A stretch of DNA of 64,000 nucleotides from positions 84,334-148,333 of the forward strand of contig NZ_JBBOBR010000003.1 in NCBI RefSeq assembly GCF_038002165.1. Reading direction: 5' to 3'. The position numbers were made by a program, and so were the translations under genes. The stretch's first letter is position 1; the number at the start of each line of letters is the position of its first letter. Source of the DNA: Cytobacillus sp. FSL H8-0458 (GTDB taxonomy: Bacteria; Bacillota; Bacilli; Bacillales; Cytobacillaceae). Under the pieces are notes generated by a model, which had not been told where the DNA came from, searched no databases, and saw only the letters and a program-made list of their open reading frames with translations. Of this stretch, positions 26,646-36,944 are shown piece after piece.

Positions 26646-27824
26646 ATGAATACACAAAGCTGGATGAGCAGACAATTTTTCAGCTTCTTCCTGACCTGGG
26701 GCATTTTTCTCCCCTACTGGACAGGGTGGCTGATCCATATAAAAGGAATGACCGTTTCACAGGCGAGTTTAATCATGAGCTTGGGCCTGGCCATTCGGGG
26801 GCTTGCCACACTCTTTGCTTTTCCCTATTTATCAGGAAGATTCAGCAGCCGAACTCTGCTGAACGGGATGTCAATCGGCACACTGATCGCCATTCTCTGC
26901 TATATCCCGGCCAATTCCTTCACCAGCCTGCTCGCGGTGACACTGTTTTTGCATTTCTTTTACCCTGCACTGATGCCGGCACTGGATAGTGCGGCAGGCA
27001 TTCTCGTACAGAATAAGCAATTAAAGGATTACGGAAAAAGCCGCTCCTGGGGGTCGATTGGATTTGTCGTATCCGGCATGTTTCTGACCTTTTTTACAGG
27101 GGCAATCGGGGACAAAGCTATATTCTGGGCGCTATTGCTCGGCATGGCCGCCGTTCTTTGCCTCGGTTTAATGAACACGCCTGAAGTTCTGTCTGAAAAA
27201 CCCAAATCTGGCCAGGCAAAGGGCGCCATCATGAAATTATTCAGCATCCGGCACTTTGGCCTGGTGCTCGTCATTGTCATTTTGCTGCAGGCCGCACATG
27301 CTTCTTATTACAACTATGGCTACATCTATTTGCAGGAAATCAAGGCACCCAAATATCTCATTGGCGCCATTATTAACATAGGTGTGATAGCAGAAATCCT
27401 ATTCTTTTTCATTGCCGACCGGACGTTCAGGAAATTCTCTATTGGCTCCTTACTGGCCCTGGCAGCACTCGGGTCGACCGCACGCTGGATACTCGTATTT
27501 GCCTTTTCGCATGTCATTATGTTCAGCATTGCCCAGACACTGCATGCCTTCTCATTTGCGATGGCACACTACGCTTTTATGAAATATTTAATCAAGCATG
27601 TTCCCCATGAACAGGTGCCGATTACTCAAGGCGTATACTCTGCGCTCGCACTCAGCTGGAGCACGGCTCTTTTCACCATCTTTGGCGGGTATCTGTATGA
27701 AATGGAACCAAGGTATGCGTTTATCGGAATGGTGGTATGCACAATTCCGGCTGCGCTGCTTGCGTTTATTTACCGGAGATTGGAACGAAAAAAAGGGACG
27801 GAAACCAATCAGCTGGCAGTTTAA
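26646..27824 (+). CDS. MFS transporter, HcaT-like (phenylpropionate permease type)
   Basis: A protein of 392 residues with 12 predicted membrane segments. The start FFSFFLTWGIFLPYWTGWL and the KSRSWGSIGFVVSGM block after the sixth segment resemble the HcaT/PP-permease branch of the major facilitator superfamily. The substrate cannot be told from sequence. GGAGG precedes ATG 26646. It is transcribed away from the Crp/Fnr regulator and followed by a terminator, so it is a single-gene unit under that regulator. Confidence 0.85.
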   Translation: MNTQSWMSRQFFSFFLTWGIFLPYWTGWLIHIKGMTVSQASLIMSLGLAIRGLATLFAFPYLSGRFSSRTLLNGMSIGTLIAILCYIPANSFTSLLAVTLFLHFFYPALMPALDSAAGILVQNKQLKDYGKSRSWGSIGFVVSGMFLTFFTGAIGDKAIFWALLLGMAAVLCLGLMNTPEVLSEKPKSGQAKGAIMKLFSIRHFGLVLVIVILLQAAHASYYNYGYIYLQEIKAPKYLIGAIINIGVIAEILFFFIADRTFRKFSIGSLLALAALGSTARWILVFAFSHVIMFSIAQTLHAFSFAMAHYAFMKYLIKHVPHEQVPITQGVYSALALSWSTALFTIFGGYLYEMEPRYAFIGMVVCTIPAALLAFIYRRLERKKGTETNQLAV

Positions 27825-27839
27825 TGTCACAATAAAGCT

Positions 27840-27871
27840 AAAAAAGGTGATACATGTGAAGCACCTTTTTT
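27840..27871 (+). terminator. Terminator after the MFS gene
   Basis: AAAAAAGGTG pairs with CACCTTTTTT across a 12-base loop 16 bases after the stop, with the U run within the stem arm. Confidence 0.8.
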
Positions 27872-27896
27872 ACGTTTGCATCAAGGAGGCTTCAAA

Positions 27897-28796
27897 TTGA
27901 AAATCAATAAAGGAATTTTATATATACTGATCGGTGCTTCCTTTTTCGGATTTACACCGATTTTTGCAAAGTTGGGATTTAGTTATGGCTACTCTCTGGG
28001 GCAGATTACGATTGCACAGATGGTTATTTCCTTCATTTTATTATGGTCCTTCACATTGATAAAACGCTCCAGTTTCAAAGGGCTCCATATGAAAAACATG
28101 CTGCAAATCATGATGACCGGCTGTTTTGTCGGTTTAACCAGCATTTTCTATTATGGCTCCATGCAGTATCTTCCTGCATCGCTGGCCATCATTTTAATGT
28201 TCCAGTTTGTCTGGATCGGGATCCTTTTAGAATGGGCTTTCAGCAAAATAAAACCGGCGCCTGTCACCGTGCTTTCGATCATTTTGATATTAATCGGGGT
28301 CTTTTTCGCTTCTAATATTGTAAATGGCGACATACAGGGGCTTCCAGTTAAAGGTTTCATTTTGGGAATCCTCTCGGCGATCACTTATGCCGGATTCATC
28401 TTCTTCAGCGGCAAGGTCGCTGTAAATGTGGATCCATGGACACGGAGTTCATTGATGGTGACAGGATCAGCCATCCTGGTGCTGATCCTGTTCATGCGTG
28501 ATATCCCGTCCGTACTGCCTTTGGAGGAAAATCTGCTGACTATTGCCGTCGGGGTTTCGCTATTTGGAGCAGTCCTTCCGCCTCTGTTTTTCGCGGCTGG
28601 TGCGCCTCTGGTTTCAGGAGGAATTGCCAATATCCTAACCTCTATTGAATTGCCAATCGCCATCCTGTCAGCAAGCATTATCTTGTCAGAAACGGTAACC
28701 CCGCTTCAGTGGCTGGGCACGGCGATTATTCTGGCTGCGATTGCTTTTAATGAACTGGGTACAGGCCTTTTCCGGCGTCGAAAGGAAAGTGCCTGA
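27897..28796 (+). CDS. EamA/DMT-family transporter
   Basis: A protein of 299 residues with ten predicted membrane segments in two EamA halves (about 5-140 and 150-290), the layout of drug/metabolite exporters such as YdcZ/RhaT-like proteins. The substrate is unknown. A TTG start at 27897 is supported by AAGGAGG eight bases upstream; an ATG 21 bases earlier lies before that ribosome site. It sits directly behind the terminator of the MFS gene and may be partly expressed by read-through. Confidence 0.85.
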   Translation: MKINKGILYILIGASFFGFTPIFAKLGFSYGYSLGQITIAQMVISFILLWSFTLIKRSSFKGLHMKNMLQIMMTGCFVGLTSIFYYGSMQYLPASLAIILMFQFVWIGILLEWAFSKIKPAPVTVLSIILILIGVFFASNIVNGDIQGLPVKGFILGILSAITYAGFIFFSGKVAVNVDPWTRSSLMVTGSAILVLILFMRDIPSVLPLEENLLTIAVGVSLFGAVLPPLFFAAGAPLVSGGIANILTSIELPIAILSASIILSETVTPLQWLGTAIILAAIAFNELGTGLFRRRKESA

Positions 28797-28904
28797 CCCG
28801 CACACATTCGCCCGATTGCTGAAGAATCTGCCACTTGAATAATGATTTACTTCTTTGGCAAAAATATTCCCAACAAAAAACAAGTGATGAGCGAGGAGTA
28901 ATAT

Positions 28905-29399
28905 ATGTTAGCCTTTTTCCGGATTGCATTGATTTTAATATCCTGGGCCACTGCGATTTTTCTTCCTAAAGGGTCTCTTTTTAAATATCTCCCTGTTACG
29001 CTATTTTCGTCTCTGATTATCCTAACGGAATATCTGTTAGGCGGCCCCCGCAAATGGTGGAAGGCAAAGGGTGGTGCTAAAACTATAGCCAATAACGGAT
29101 TAACCTTTACTTTTGGACCCTACTTCGTGGGTAACCTTTGGATATTCCATTTAGCTTATAAAAAATTTTGGTTATATACCCTGCTTAATTTAATTTTTGA
29201 TTACTTGCTTGCTTATCCTCTCAATTCATTTTTTGAGAAAATTAACCTTTACAGATTAAATAAAATTAAGCCCATTCATCTTTTCTTATTTTCATTAAGC
29301 TATTCGTTTGTAAATTATGGATTTCAATTGATTTTAGATAAAAGCCCAAATACCCAGCCATCTGATGGTATAGCTAAGGGAACCAGGAGTATTCCTTAG
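28905..29399 (+). CDS. Small membrane protein, unknown function
   Basis: A protein of 164 residues with four or five predicted membrane segments (about 4-45, 68-95, 100-115 and 123-145) and a conserved-looking GGPRKWWKAKGGAKT loop. Proteins of this appearance are annotated only as hypothetical membrane proteins in Bacillus. A GAGGAG ribosome site precedes ATG 28905. No partner gene is nearby; it is convergent with the LysR gene and its small downstream frame. Confidence 0.75.
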   Translation: MLAFFRIALILISWATAIFLPKGSLFKYLPVTLFSSLIILTEYLLGGPRKWWKAKGGAKTIANNGLTFTFGPYFVGNLWIFHLAYKKFWLYTLLNLIFDYLLAYPLNSFFEKINLYRLNKIKPIHLFLFSLSYSFVNYGFQLILDKSPNTQPSDGIAKGTRSIP

Positions 29400-29484
29400 C
29401 TTCCCTTTTTCAAGGGAAATGGCAGTTGGAATAAATTGATTGACATCTTTAAAACAACTTTATAATCTTTCGGATTTAATAACT

Positions 29485-29616
29485 TCATTCGCTTCCTGTT
29501 TCAGACAGCAGTGATCGAAGAGTGTTTCTCAGCTCCCGGTTGAGTTCATGCTCCAGATTCCTGGCGAATAAAGCCTGAAGGGGAGGGTTCAGGACCATGC
29601 AATGAACCTTTGTCAT
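29485..29616 (-). CDS. 43-residue ORF behind the LysR gene
   Basis: An ATG 12 bases after the LysR stop opens 43 codons (MTKVHCMVLNPPLQALFARN then LEHELNRELRNTLRSLLSETGSE). A GAGGATG stretch lies at plausible ribosome-site distance. The product would be a short amphipathic helix. It resembles no family I know and could be chance, but its tight position suggests co-transcription with the regulator. Confidence 0.4.
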   Translation of the reverse strand: MTKVHCMVLNPPLQALFARNLEHELNRELRNTLRSLLSETGSE

Positions 29617-29628
29617 GAAATCACATCC

Positions 29629-30531
29629 TCAGTTTTGAAATTCATTCAATACCTCAAAGAAATCGCGTAAGAAATGATAGAAAAGTTTCTCTGCCGGCAG
29701 CAGCTGCCGTTCACTGGGAATAATGATTCCTACCGCACGGGTAATCTGTGGCATGACAGGCAGCCTTACTGTGGAACGCGGCAGGCTGTCAGCCAATGTT
29801 GATTCCGGAATAAGCGTCAAGCCCAGACCTGCTGAGACCAAGCCTTTAATCGTATCAATATCATCCCCTTCAAATGACACTTTAGGCTGAAAGCCAAGAT
29901 GACTGCAGGCATCATCGAATAATTCACGCAAAACATATCCCTTAGGAAACAAGATAAAGGATTCATCTTTCAGCTGGTTCAGATTTAATAAAGGTTTGTC
30001 CGCAAAAGGATGGGAAGCAGGAACCAAAGCGACCATTTTCTCAGTGAATAAAATATCCCCCTTAACCTTTCTCTCTTTCTTAGGGAGCGGGCCAATCAAT
30101 GCCATATCGATTTCCCCTTCCGCCACTCCGCTGATTAAATCACGATAAGCGCTCTGTTTCAGTTCAAACTTCACATGCGGATAGCGACCGCGGAAAGCAG
30201 ATATGATGGAAGGCAGCGTATAGAGCGCCAGACTGCTTGGAAAGCCGAAACGTATTCTGCCTTGCTCCGGGTCCAGATACTCCTTAACTTGCCGTTTGGC
30301 ATTATCGATTACCTTTATGGCTTCTTCCATCTGTTCCAAAAATATCTTGCCGATCGGCGTCAATTTCACATTCCTTCCTTCACGGATAAACAAATTCACC
30401 CCCAGCTCCGATTCAAGGTTGAATATCTGTCTGCTCACAGCGGATTGTGCCACATGTAAAGCCAAAGCCGCATCGGTTACATGTTCTCTTTTCGCTACTT
30501 CAATAAAGTATTTAATCTGCCTTAATTCCAT
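29629..30531 (-). CDS. LysR-family regulator (GltC-like)
   Basis: A protein of 300 residues. The N-terminal LysR helix-turn-helix (about 1-60) reads MELRQIKYFIEVAKREHVTD and AQSAVSRQIFNLESELGVNLF. The C-terminal effector domain (about 90-295) has the LysR substrate-binding fold. The N-terminal sequence is very close to GltC of B. subtilis, which activates glutamate synthase. Here it is divergent from glutamate dehydrogenase, so it probably controls gdhA in response to the 2-oxoglutarate/glutamate balance. GGGAGG precedes ATG 30531; eight further codons upstream are not supported. Confidence 0.9.
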   Translation of the reverse strand: MELRQIKYFIEVAKREHVTDAALALHVAQSAVSRQIFNLESELGVNLFIREGRNVKLTPIGKIFLEQMEEAIKVIDNAKRQVKEYLDPEQGRIRFGFPSSLALYTLPSIISAFRGRYPHVKFELKQSAYRDLISGVAEGEIDMALIGPLPKKERKVKGDILFTEKMVALVPASHPFADKPLLNLNQLKDESFILFPKGYVLRELFDDACSHLGFQPKVSFEGDDIDTIKGLVSAGLGLTLIPESTLADSLPRSTVRLPVMPQITRAVGIIIPSERQLLPAEKLFYHFLRDFFEVLNEFQN

Positions 30532-30677
30532 CTGGTTTTTCCTCCCTTCTGCCATTCATCTAATTGTGGCATCATTATTATCTAATTTTCATATTGTTTA
30601 GATTGATTTACAACTATAAAATGAGAGAATCATACAATTTTTGAATAGTTGAAAATTATTGAAGAATTCAATTTTGA

Positions 30678-32081
<1,404 letters not shown>

Positions 32082-32086
32082 AAATG

Positions 32087-32124
32087 AAAAAGGGTGATGC
32101 TATTAATGAAGCATCATCCTTTTC
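32087..32124 (+). terminator. Terminator of gdhA
   Basis: AAAGGGTGATGCT pairs with AGCATCATCCTTT (one G-U type pair) across an 8-base loop right after the gdhA stop. It may also serve the convergent WYL gene. Confidence 0.85.
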
Positions 32125-32147
32125 CAGTCAGATACGCAGTTATCTTT

Positions 32148-33110
32148 TTATGGACGGAATAATCTTAATCTCTCCTGCAGGCATTCTAAAACTTCTTCCG
32201 GCATTTCCCTGACCGTGGTATCTTTACCCAGGAAAAGCAGCCAATTGGTGACTTCATTCAGTTCCTCTCTATTGTTAACATTGATAAACGTTTTGAGAAC
32301 AGCTGTGGTCTGGTAAGGGTTTGTATAGGCAATGGAAGTCTTAATAGGATGGTATTTCTTGAACTGGGCAATTGCCTGTGGACCGAGTTCAAGGACAAGA
32401 TTGACAGCCTCGTCCTGCAGACTTAGTTTTTCTAAAATATTTTTCCTGCTTATTCTTTTTTTCACCGGATATGGTTCGACTTCGATGAGATTATCCACGG
32501 GTAATATTTGTCTCTTTTCTTCCTTTAAATCAAAGGCTTCAACCTTCCAAATGCTTTTTTCACGATAAAGGTGCAAAAGATAAATGGGATAAGTCCTGAC
32601 TTCCTTCTCTTCTTTTATGGTAATCAATAAATAGCGATCCAAAATAAGAGATTGAATGAGTTTTTCCAGCATCGGATGTGGGAGGTCTGACAGATCAAGC
32701 AGATCGGGATTATTAGGATTGGTCCCTTCAAACAGCAGAATTTGATTTAAAAGAACCAGGTCTTCCTGCTGGGATTCCGAAATCAGGCCGAGTAATTTTT
32801 CAGCTAAAGACTGACGGCTCATTAGATAGGGGAGCTGCAGATTTCTTGTAGCCATAAAGGCGATAAACAGAGCTTTGATCTCATTATCGGTAAAGCGTAC
32901 AGTGGGCAGGACGGAGTTATTCATGACAAAATAACCCCCATCCCTTCCCACTTCAGCGACAAGCGGCATCCCCATGGCTTCTATTTCCCGAATATCCCGA
33001 ATCGCTGTTGAACGGGAAATGTTAAATTCCTGCATGATTTCAGAAATAGTAAAGTGAGCGCGGTTGTTGATATACCGCATCATTACATTAATCCGTTCCA
33101 CTTTTTTCAT
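32148..33110 (-). CDS. HTH-WYL transcriptional regulator (YafY family)
   Basis: A protein of 320 residues. The N-terminal DeoR-type helix-turn-helix (about 1-60) reads ISEIMQEFNISRSTAIRDIR, followed by the DGGYFV wing. The central WYL domain (about 135-210) is followed by the WCX C-terminal extension. WYL regulators sense small ligands or nucleic acids. GGAGAAG precedes the ATG. It is divergent from the GyrI-like gene, a pairing common in Bacillus, so it probably controls that gene. Confidence 0.88.
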   Translation of the reverse strand: MKKVERINVMMRYINNRAHFTISEIMQEFNISRSTAIRDIREIEAMGMPLVAEVGRDGGYFVMNNSVLPTVRFTDNEIKALFIAFMATRNLQLPYLMSRQSLAEKLLGLISESQQEDLVLLNQILLFEGTNPNNPDLLDLSDLPHPMLEKLIQSLILDRYLLITIKEEKEVRTYPIYLLHLYREKSIWKVEAFDLKEEKRQILPVDNLIEVEPYPVKKRISRKNILEKLSLQDEAVNLVLELGPQAIAQFKKYHPIKTSIAYTNPYQTTAVLKTFINVNNREELNEVTNWLLFLGKDTTVREMPEEVLECLQERLRLFRP

Positions 33111-33213
33111 TGGCTTCTCCTAAACAGTATCATTTTCTGACATGATTTAACGTTATTATAAACTTATCAAATGGGCAAATCATTTGAAATGGAAAAAAAG
33201 GATGGTTTTGAAT

Positions 33214-33693
33214 ATGGCAAATTATACTCTGGAAGAAAAAGAAAGCTTTACCGTTTTAGGCATTGGAACTGAATTGAAGAGCGATTACACAGATTATGCA
33301 GGCATAAATAAGGAAAAAGCAGACTTCTGGCAGGCAGTCAAACAGGATGGAAGGCTTGACAAATTAAAGGCCGTAGCGACAAATGATTACATTTTTGTCG
33401 TAAACGAAGCCGTAAATAACAAGATGATGCATTATGCAGGCGTCATGACAGAGGCAACTCTGCCGGAAGCAACGAGATTGATTCAATTTCCTGAAGGAGA
33501 ATACCTCGTTGTGAAAGGGGAAGCCAGCACATCTGAAGAATTGAGCAATATGCTTACGGGGATTGCCTTTGGTCAAGCTCTGCCGGAAGCAGCAGATTAC
33601 GCCTATGTCGGCGGTCCTAATGCCTCGGTTGAAATGGGGCAGCGAAACGGAATGGTTTTCGGTGAAATGTGGATTCCTGTTGTGAAGAAATAG
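33214..33693 (+). CDS. GyrI-like small-molecule-binding protein
   Basis: A protein of 159 residues with the GyrI-like/AraC effector-binding (SHS2-type) fold: ESFTVLGIGTEL at the start, then MHYAGVMTE and YLVVKGEAS, and an acidic-plus-aromatic C-terminal GEMWIPV. Stand-alone members bind or hydrolyse hydrophobic compounds. ATG 33214 (MANYTL) follows an AAAGGATG site; ten in-frame codons upstream are less likely. It is divergent from the WYL regulator and followed by a hairpin. Confidence 0.85.
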   Translation: MANYTLEEKESFTVLGIGTELKSDYTDYAGINKEKADFWQAVKQDGRLDKLKAVATNDYIFVVNEAVNNKMMHYAGVMTEATLPEATRLIQFPEGEYLVVKGEASTSEELSNMLTGIAFGQALPEAADYAYVGGPNASVEMGQRNGMVFGEMWIPVVKK

Positions 33694-33709
33694 GAGATAT
33701 AAACAAAAG

Positions 33710-33743
33710 GTGCCTGCCCCCGGCACTAGCTGGGGACAGGCAC
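33710..33743. terminator. Hairpin after the GyrI-like gene
   Basis: GTGCCTGCCCC and GGGGACAGGCAC form an 11-12-bp stem with one mismatch. There is no long U run. The GGTGCCTG(T/A)CCCC core resembles the hairpin at 40374-40417 and probably belongs to a dispersed Bacillus intergenic hairpin family that can act as a bidirectional terminator. Confidence 0.6.
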
Positions 33744-33765
33744 ACATGCTTTTCAATTTCTGCTT

Positions 33766-34980
33766 TTATTTGTAATCATTTCTAGGACCTGCATCCATTA
33801 CAACCTCTACCATATTGGAAGGCCCCATTCTTAGTTTAGGTCTATACTCCGAATCAGGTAAACTGTACAGCTCCAATGGACTTATAATTACTCCATCTGG
33901 CGTATTATGGAGGACTCCGGGCACACAGGTATAAATGCGGTCATCATTGTTGGCATTTTTGGCTGATATCGTAACGGAGGTGCCGCTATGATTATCTATA
34001 CTCATGGACACTTTGTATCTGTAGAATGAACCTGTTCCATTAGACTGGGCAGAGTAAACGACAGGCACGACTGCCAGGATATCATTATTCAGTCTCAATT
34101 TAATTACTTCTGTCTTCGTTGAACTGTAATCTCTTCTCACATCACCCATATGTTCAACTGCTCCGTTTGCAAAACTTCTAAGTGGAGGTGTTCCGCTTGC
34201 ACCAAACATGGCGACATCGATCTGCCTGCCATCCTTTGTATAAACCAGAGCATAGATATCATAATCTGTTCCAGTTTTCCAGGATACCGTGGCTGTAATT
34301 GTTGGTGTTTTTTCAATGATCACCGGCTTTTGACCTTTGTCGAGACTGATTGTGCCCTTCACCTTTTCAAGAGTGATCGTGTTTTGGAAATGTTTGTTTT
34401 CGGCAGCAGCAGGAAGAGACTGAACAGTCTTAGTTTCAGCAGGCTTATTATCCTCAGTGGAGTCAACTTCCACACCGTAATTGTTACATAACCCTTCAAG
34501 CCCGGATTCAAATCCGCGCCAGATTGATTTTGCCTTTATCTGACCATTCCTTACATATAATTCTAAAACCACAATTCCATTTTCCTTTGTAAAACTGGAT
34601 GGAGTTAACTCGATGGTGGTATGACCCGTACATATCTCGGCTTTTAAATTCTTTACATTCGAGAACCCCATGTGATTATCCTCTGTCAGAGTAATCGCTA
34701 TTTTATGAATGCCAGCAGGCACTTTACTCATATCAAATTGAATAGTATGTACTTTCCTAGTCCCTTTAGTTTCAGCCGGCAATAGAGCTGCTTCACCAGA
34801 AGGGCTCTTTGGCTGATTATAAAAAATAATCCCGCTGTCTCCTTGTACCTTATCTGAATCTGTTAAAAGGAAAGCGGTTAAGGAAATATCGATCAATTGA
34901 GACATATCGTAGCTAACAGTGACATAACCATTTGGGGAACTTAACACTGTATTTCCCCCCATTTGCAGCATTGAATTCAA
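33766..34980 (-). CDS. TerA/TerD-family stress protein
   Basis: A protein of 404 residues. The N-terminal half (about 1-180) is a TerD-type calcium-binding beta-sandwich with the block SVKGDDGIIF-like SDKVQGDSGIIFYNQPKSP (about 45-63). A Pro/Glu/Thr-rich linker near 190-205 leads to a C-terminal TerA-like beta domain (about 210-404). TerA and TerD proteins belong to membrane-associated tellurite and stress (phage, colicin) resistance complexes. No terB, terC or terZ is next to it, so it is isolated. AGGAG is correctly spaced for the TTG at 34980, and overlaps a GTG nine bases earlier. Confidence 0.82.
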   Translation of the reverse strand: MNSMLQMGGNTVLSSPNGYVTVSYDMSQLIDISLTAFLLTDSDKVQGDSGIIFYNQPKSPSGEAALLPAETKGTRKVHTIQFDMSKVPAGIHKIAITLTEDNHMGFSNVKNLKAEICTGHTTIELTPSSFTKENGIVVLELYVRNGQIKAKSIWRGFESGLEGLCNNYGVEVDSTEDNKPAETKTVQSLPAAAENKHFQNTITLEKVKGTISLDKGQKPVIIEKTPTITATVSWKTGTDYDIYALVYTKDGRQIDVAMFGASGTPPLRSFANGAVEHMGDVRRDYSSTKTEVIKLRLNNDILAVVPVVYSAQSNGTGSFYRYKVSMSIDNHSGTSVTISAKNANNDDRIYTCVPGVLHNTPDGVIISPLELYSLPDSEYRPKLRMGPSNMVEVVMDAGPRNDYK

Positions 34981-35100
34981 TTCAACCACTCCTGTTTCTC
35001 TATTTAAAATTTTTTGCAGATCTTTATATTAAAATTATAATCTCACTGTAAATAATACCACTTTATTGAAACCATATAGGTGAAAACTACTGCAAATTAA

Positions 35101-35128
35101 AAAGCAGCCGCAATACAGCAGCTGCTTT
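35101..35128. other. Stem-loop in the divergent gap
   Basis: AAAGCAGC pairs with GCTGCTTT across a 12-base loop in the 250-base gap between the divergent TerA-like and DUF2642 genes. Neither gene ends here, so it is not an ordinary terminator; it may be a leader structure of the rightward gene or a repeat. Confidence 0.4.
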
Positions 35129-35230
35129 GAAAAGGGGAAACAAAAGAACCGTCCCTATTTTCCGAACGCGTCAAGCTATACTGGCATAAATTGATTAGAT
35201 AAAACAGCACTATACTTTGGAGGAAAGAGA

Positions 35231-35485
35231 ATGGACCCTATGTATGCCTACCGGGTAAATCCGCAAACAACACAGAATGGCCCTATGCAGGTGATTGCCA
35301 GAGAACCCTTTGTTTATGAAGCGCTGCGCAGTTTAAAAGGAAAAAGAGCCGTCCTGGATACCACATGCGGTTCAGTCAGCGGAGTGGTTGTTGATGCTAA
35401 GCTTGATCATGTTGTCATTCAAGAATATGATTCTACATTTTTTGTTCGCCTTCGTGAAATCGTCTGGATAATGCCTGAATCCTAA
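35231..35485 (+). CDS. DUF2642 small protein (YuzF-like)
   Basis: A protein of 84 residues. The C-terminal 60 residues (LRSLKGKRAVLDTTCGSVSG then VVVDAKLDHVVIQEYDSTFFVRLREIVWIMP) form the small beta-barrel domain of DUF2642, as in B. subtilis YuzF and some spore-coat-associated proteins. Its role is unknown. GGAGGAAAGAGA precedes the ATG. It stands alone. Confidence 0.8.
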   Translation: MDPMYAYRVNPQTTQNGPMQVIAREPFVYEALRSLKGKRAVLDTTCGSVSGVVVDAKLDHVVIQEYDSTFFVRLREIVWIMPES

Positions 35486-35660
35486 CCTGCCCGTGTTTTC
35501 ATTAACTCCGGACTAAAATCTATTAACAGCGACAATCACATGAGCATTTTTAATAGATAGCCCGCGATGTACTGAGTGTTCAGGTATAGTCCCGGCTATC
35601 ACTACATATCCCATTTATTCAGTCCACAGGATCAGGAACTGACTCTTTATTTCTTCTTTC

Positions 35661-36209
35661 TTATAGCTTCGGATAAACGACAGTCCCATCTTCTTCAATG
35701 ATTGGCATGGCTCCCCACTTCCCCAATTCATGTGGGATGATCTTCGGATTTCCCTTGGCATCAGGAATGAGATGGCGCACATCCCATCCATTTGCCTTCA
35801 GCCAGTTGCTGATGAGAAGGCGATGACATCTTGCCGGATGATATTCTGAACACATATAGACGAGCGTCGTTTCTGCGGCCTGTTCCTTGAGCTGCTCCAA
35901 AGCATACTGAAAATCATCCGTCAGTGTATAATCCGCATAATTGTGAAACGAGCGGTTATTCCATCCTTCGTTCAATTGCTCTCCTACCAGGCCCGACATT
36001 TTCCTTCTCCCGCCAAGACCGGGAAAATGGCGATAATGAATCCCCGCTTCCTTCAGCCACTGGGCCATGTTTTCTTTTTTAAAGTGTGAATTCCTGCGGC
36101 TTGCAGGAAATGCCCGGACATCTGCCACAAAGTTAATTTCAGCTGCTCCCAGCAGCTTTAAAAATTGTTCGATCGAATGGTTATAATGTCCAATCGTATA
36201 AACTTTCAT
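35661..36209 (-). CDS. DUF488 family protein
   Basis: A protein of 182 residues of DUF488: the start VYTIGHYNHSIEQFLKLL, the RAFPASRRNSHF block (about 32-44) and the CSEYHPARCHRLLISNWL motif with conserved Cys and His (about 118-136). The biochemical role is not known to me. AAGGGGAAG precedes the ATG. It lies in tandem with the DUF4385 gene on the same strand, 79 bases apart; a shared transcript is possible. Confidence 0.88.
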   Translation of the reverse strand: MKVYTIGHYNHSIEQFLKLLGAAEINFVADVRAFPASRRNSHFKKENMAQWLKEAGIHYRHFPGLGGRRKMSGLVGEQLNEGWNNRSFHNYADYTLTDDFQYALEQLKEQAAETTLVYMCSEYHPARCHRLLISNWLKANGWDVRHLIPDAKGNPKIIPHELGKWGAMPIIEEDGTVVYPKL

Positions 36210-36288
36210 GATTATCTTCCCCTTAAAACAAAGACTCTGTTGTTCAGGTTCATGTATCCTTTATGCTGAGTGCAAAGTGCATGCTGCT

Positions 36289-36735
36289 TCAGCCATATTT
36301 CTTCTGATGCTCTTTTTTTCGCTTAAGATAATCCTGATCCTCCCGCGCGAGCTTCCATTTCTCCATAAAGATGGACGCCGATTCTGCCTTCACCGGATCA
36401 TTCTGCCTTTCGTTTACCTTGCCATTCTCATCATATTTCTTCCCGCCTTTGTAATTCGTATACCGGCGGGCTCTTGTATAGCCCATCTGCAGAAATTTCC
36501 TCGCCATGTCCATTCCGACAAAATCTTCTTTCTCCTTATAATCAAGAAACATCTGATAAATTTTATCGGATGACTCCTCAGCGATATCCGGAGTCTTAAA
36601 TCGCCAATGCTTCAGGATCTCGCTCTTATAAGGCTCCACCAGCAGCACACCCTGTTCTCCCCTGCCAACCCTATACAGTTCAGGATTCTTGCGGAAATCT
36701 ATTTTTTCAAAGTCCAGATCGTAATCGAAGGCCAT
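36289..36735 (-). CDS. DUF4385 family protein
   Basis: A protein of 148 residues, basic at the C-terminus (KRKKEHQKKYG), with the DUF4385-type blocks FRKNPELYRVGRGEQGVLLV (about 15-34) and MARKFLQMGYTRARRYTNYK (about 80-99). The function is unknown. The ATG at 36735 is preferred to a GTG nine bases upstream, because AAAGGG is better spaced for it. It lies upstream of the DUF488 gene on the same strand. Confidence 0.82.
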   Translation of the reverse strand: MAFDYDLDFEKIDFRKNPELYRVGRGEQGVLLVEPYKSEILKHWRFKTPDIAEESSDKIYQMFLDYKEKEDFVGMDMARKFLQMGYTRARRYTNYKGGKKYDENGKVNERQNDPVKAESASIFMEKWKLAREDQDYLKRKKEHQKKYG

Positions 36736-36881
36736 ATCTGTCACCCTTTTTATATTGGGTTTACCCTTGGCGGTCTTTTTGTATGCAGAGTATAGTTATT
36801 TAGTGCTTTCGGGAAGCAAAGGGTGGGTGGCTCTCGTATTCCTTGTACACATAAAAATGGGCTTTTTGACGAAAAGTTTTA

Positions 36882-36910
36882 TTGACAATTAAGCTATTTA
36901 GTCATACTAT
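36882..36910 (+). promoter_or_regulatory. Promoter of the padR-DUF1048 operon
   Basis: TTGACA (36882-36887), a 17-base spacer and TACTAT (36905-36910) form a near-consensus promoter, immediately followed by a direct-repeat operator-like motif. Confidence 0.8.
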
Positions 36911-36915
36911 ATACT

Positions 36916-36936
36916 AGTAATAAGTAACACAGAATA
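36916..36936 (+). promoter_or_regulatory. Motif shared by padR and ABC promoters, copy 1
   Basis: AGTAATAAGTAACACAGAAT at 36916 matches 18 of 21 positions with the copy at 38656-38676 upstream of the ABC genes. Both follow a likely promoter, so it is a candidate PadR binding site. Confidence 0.6.
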
Positions 36937-36944
36937 CCGTTAAA

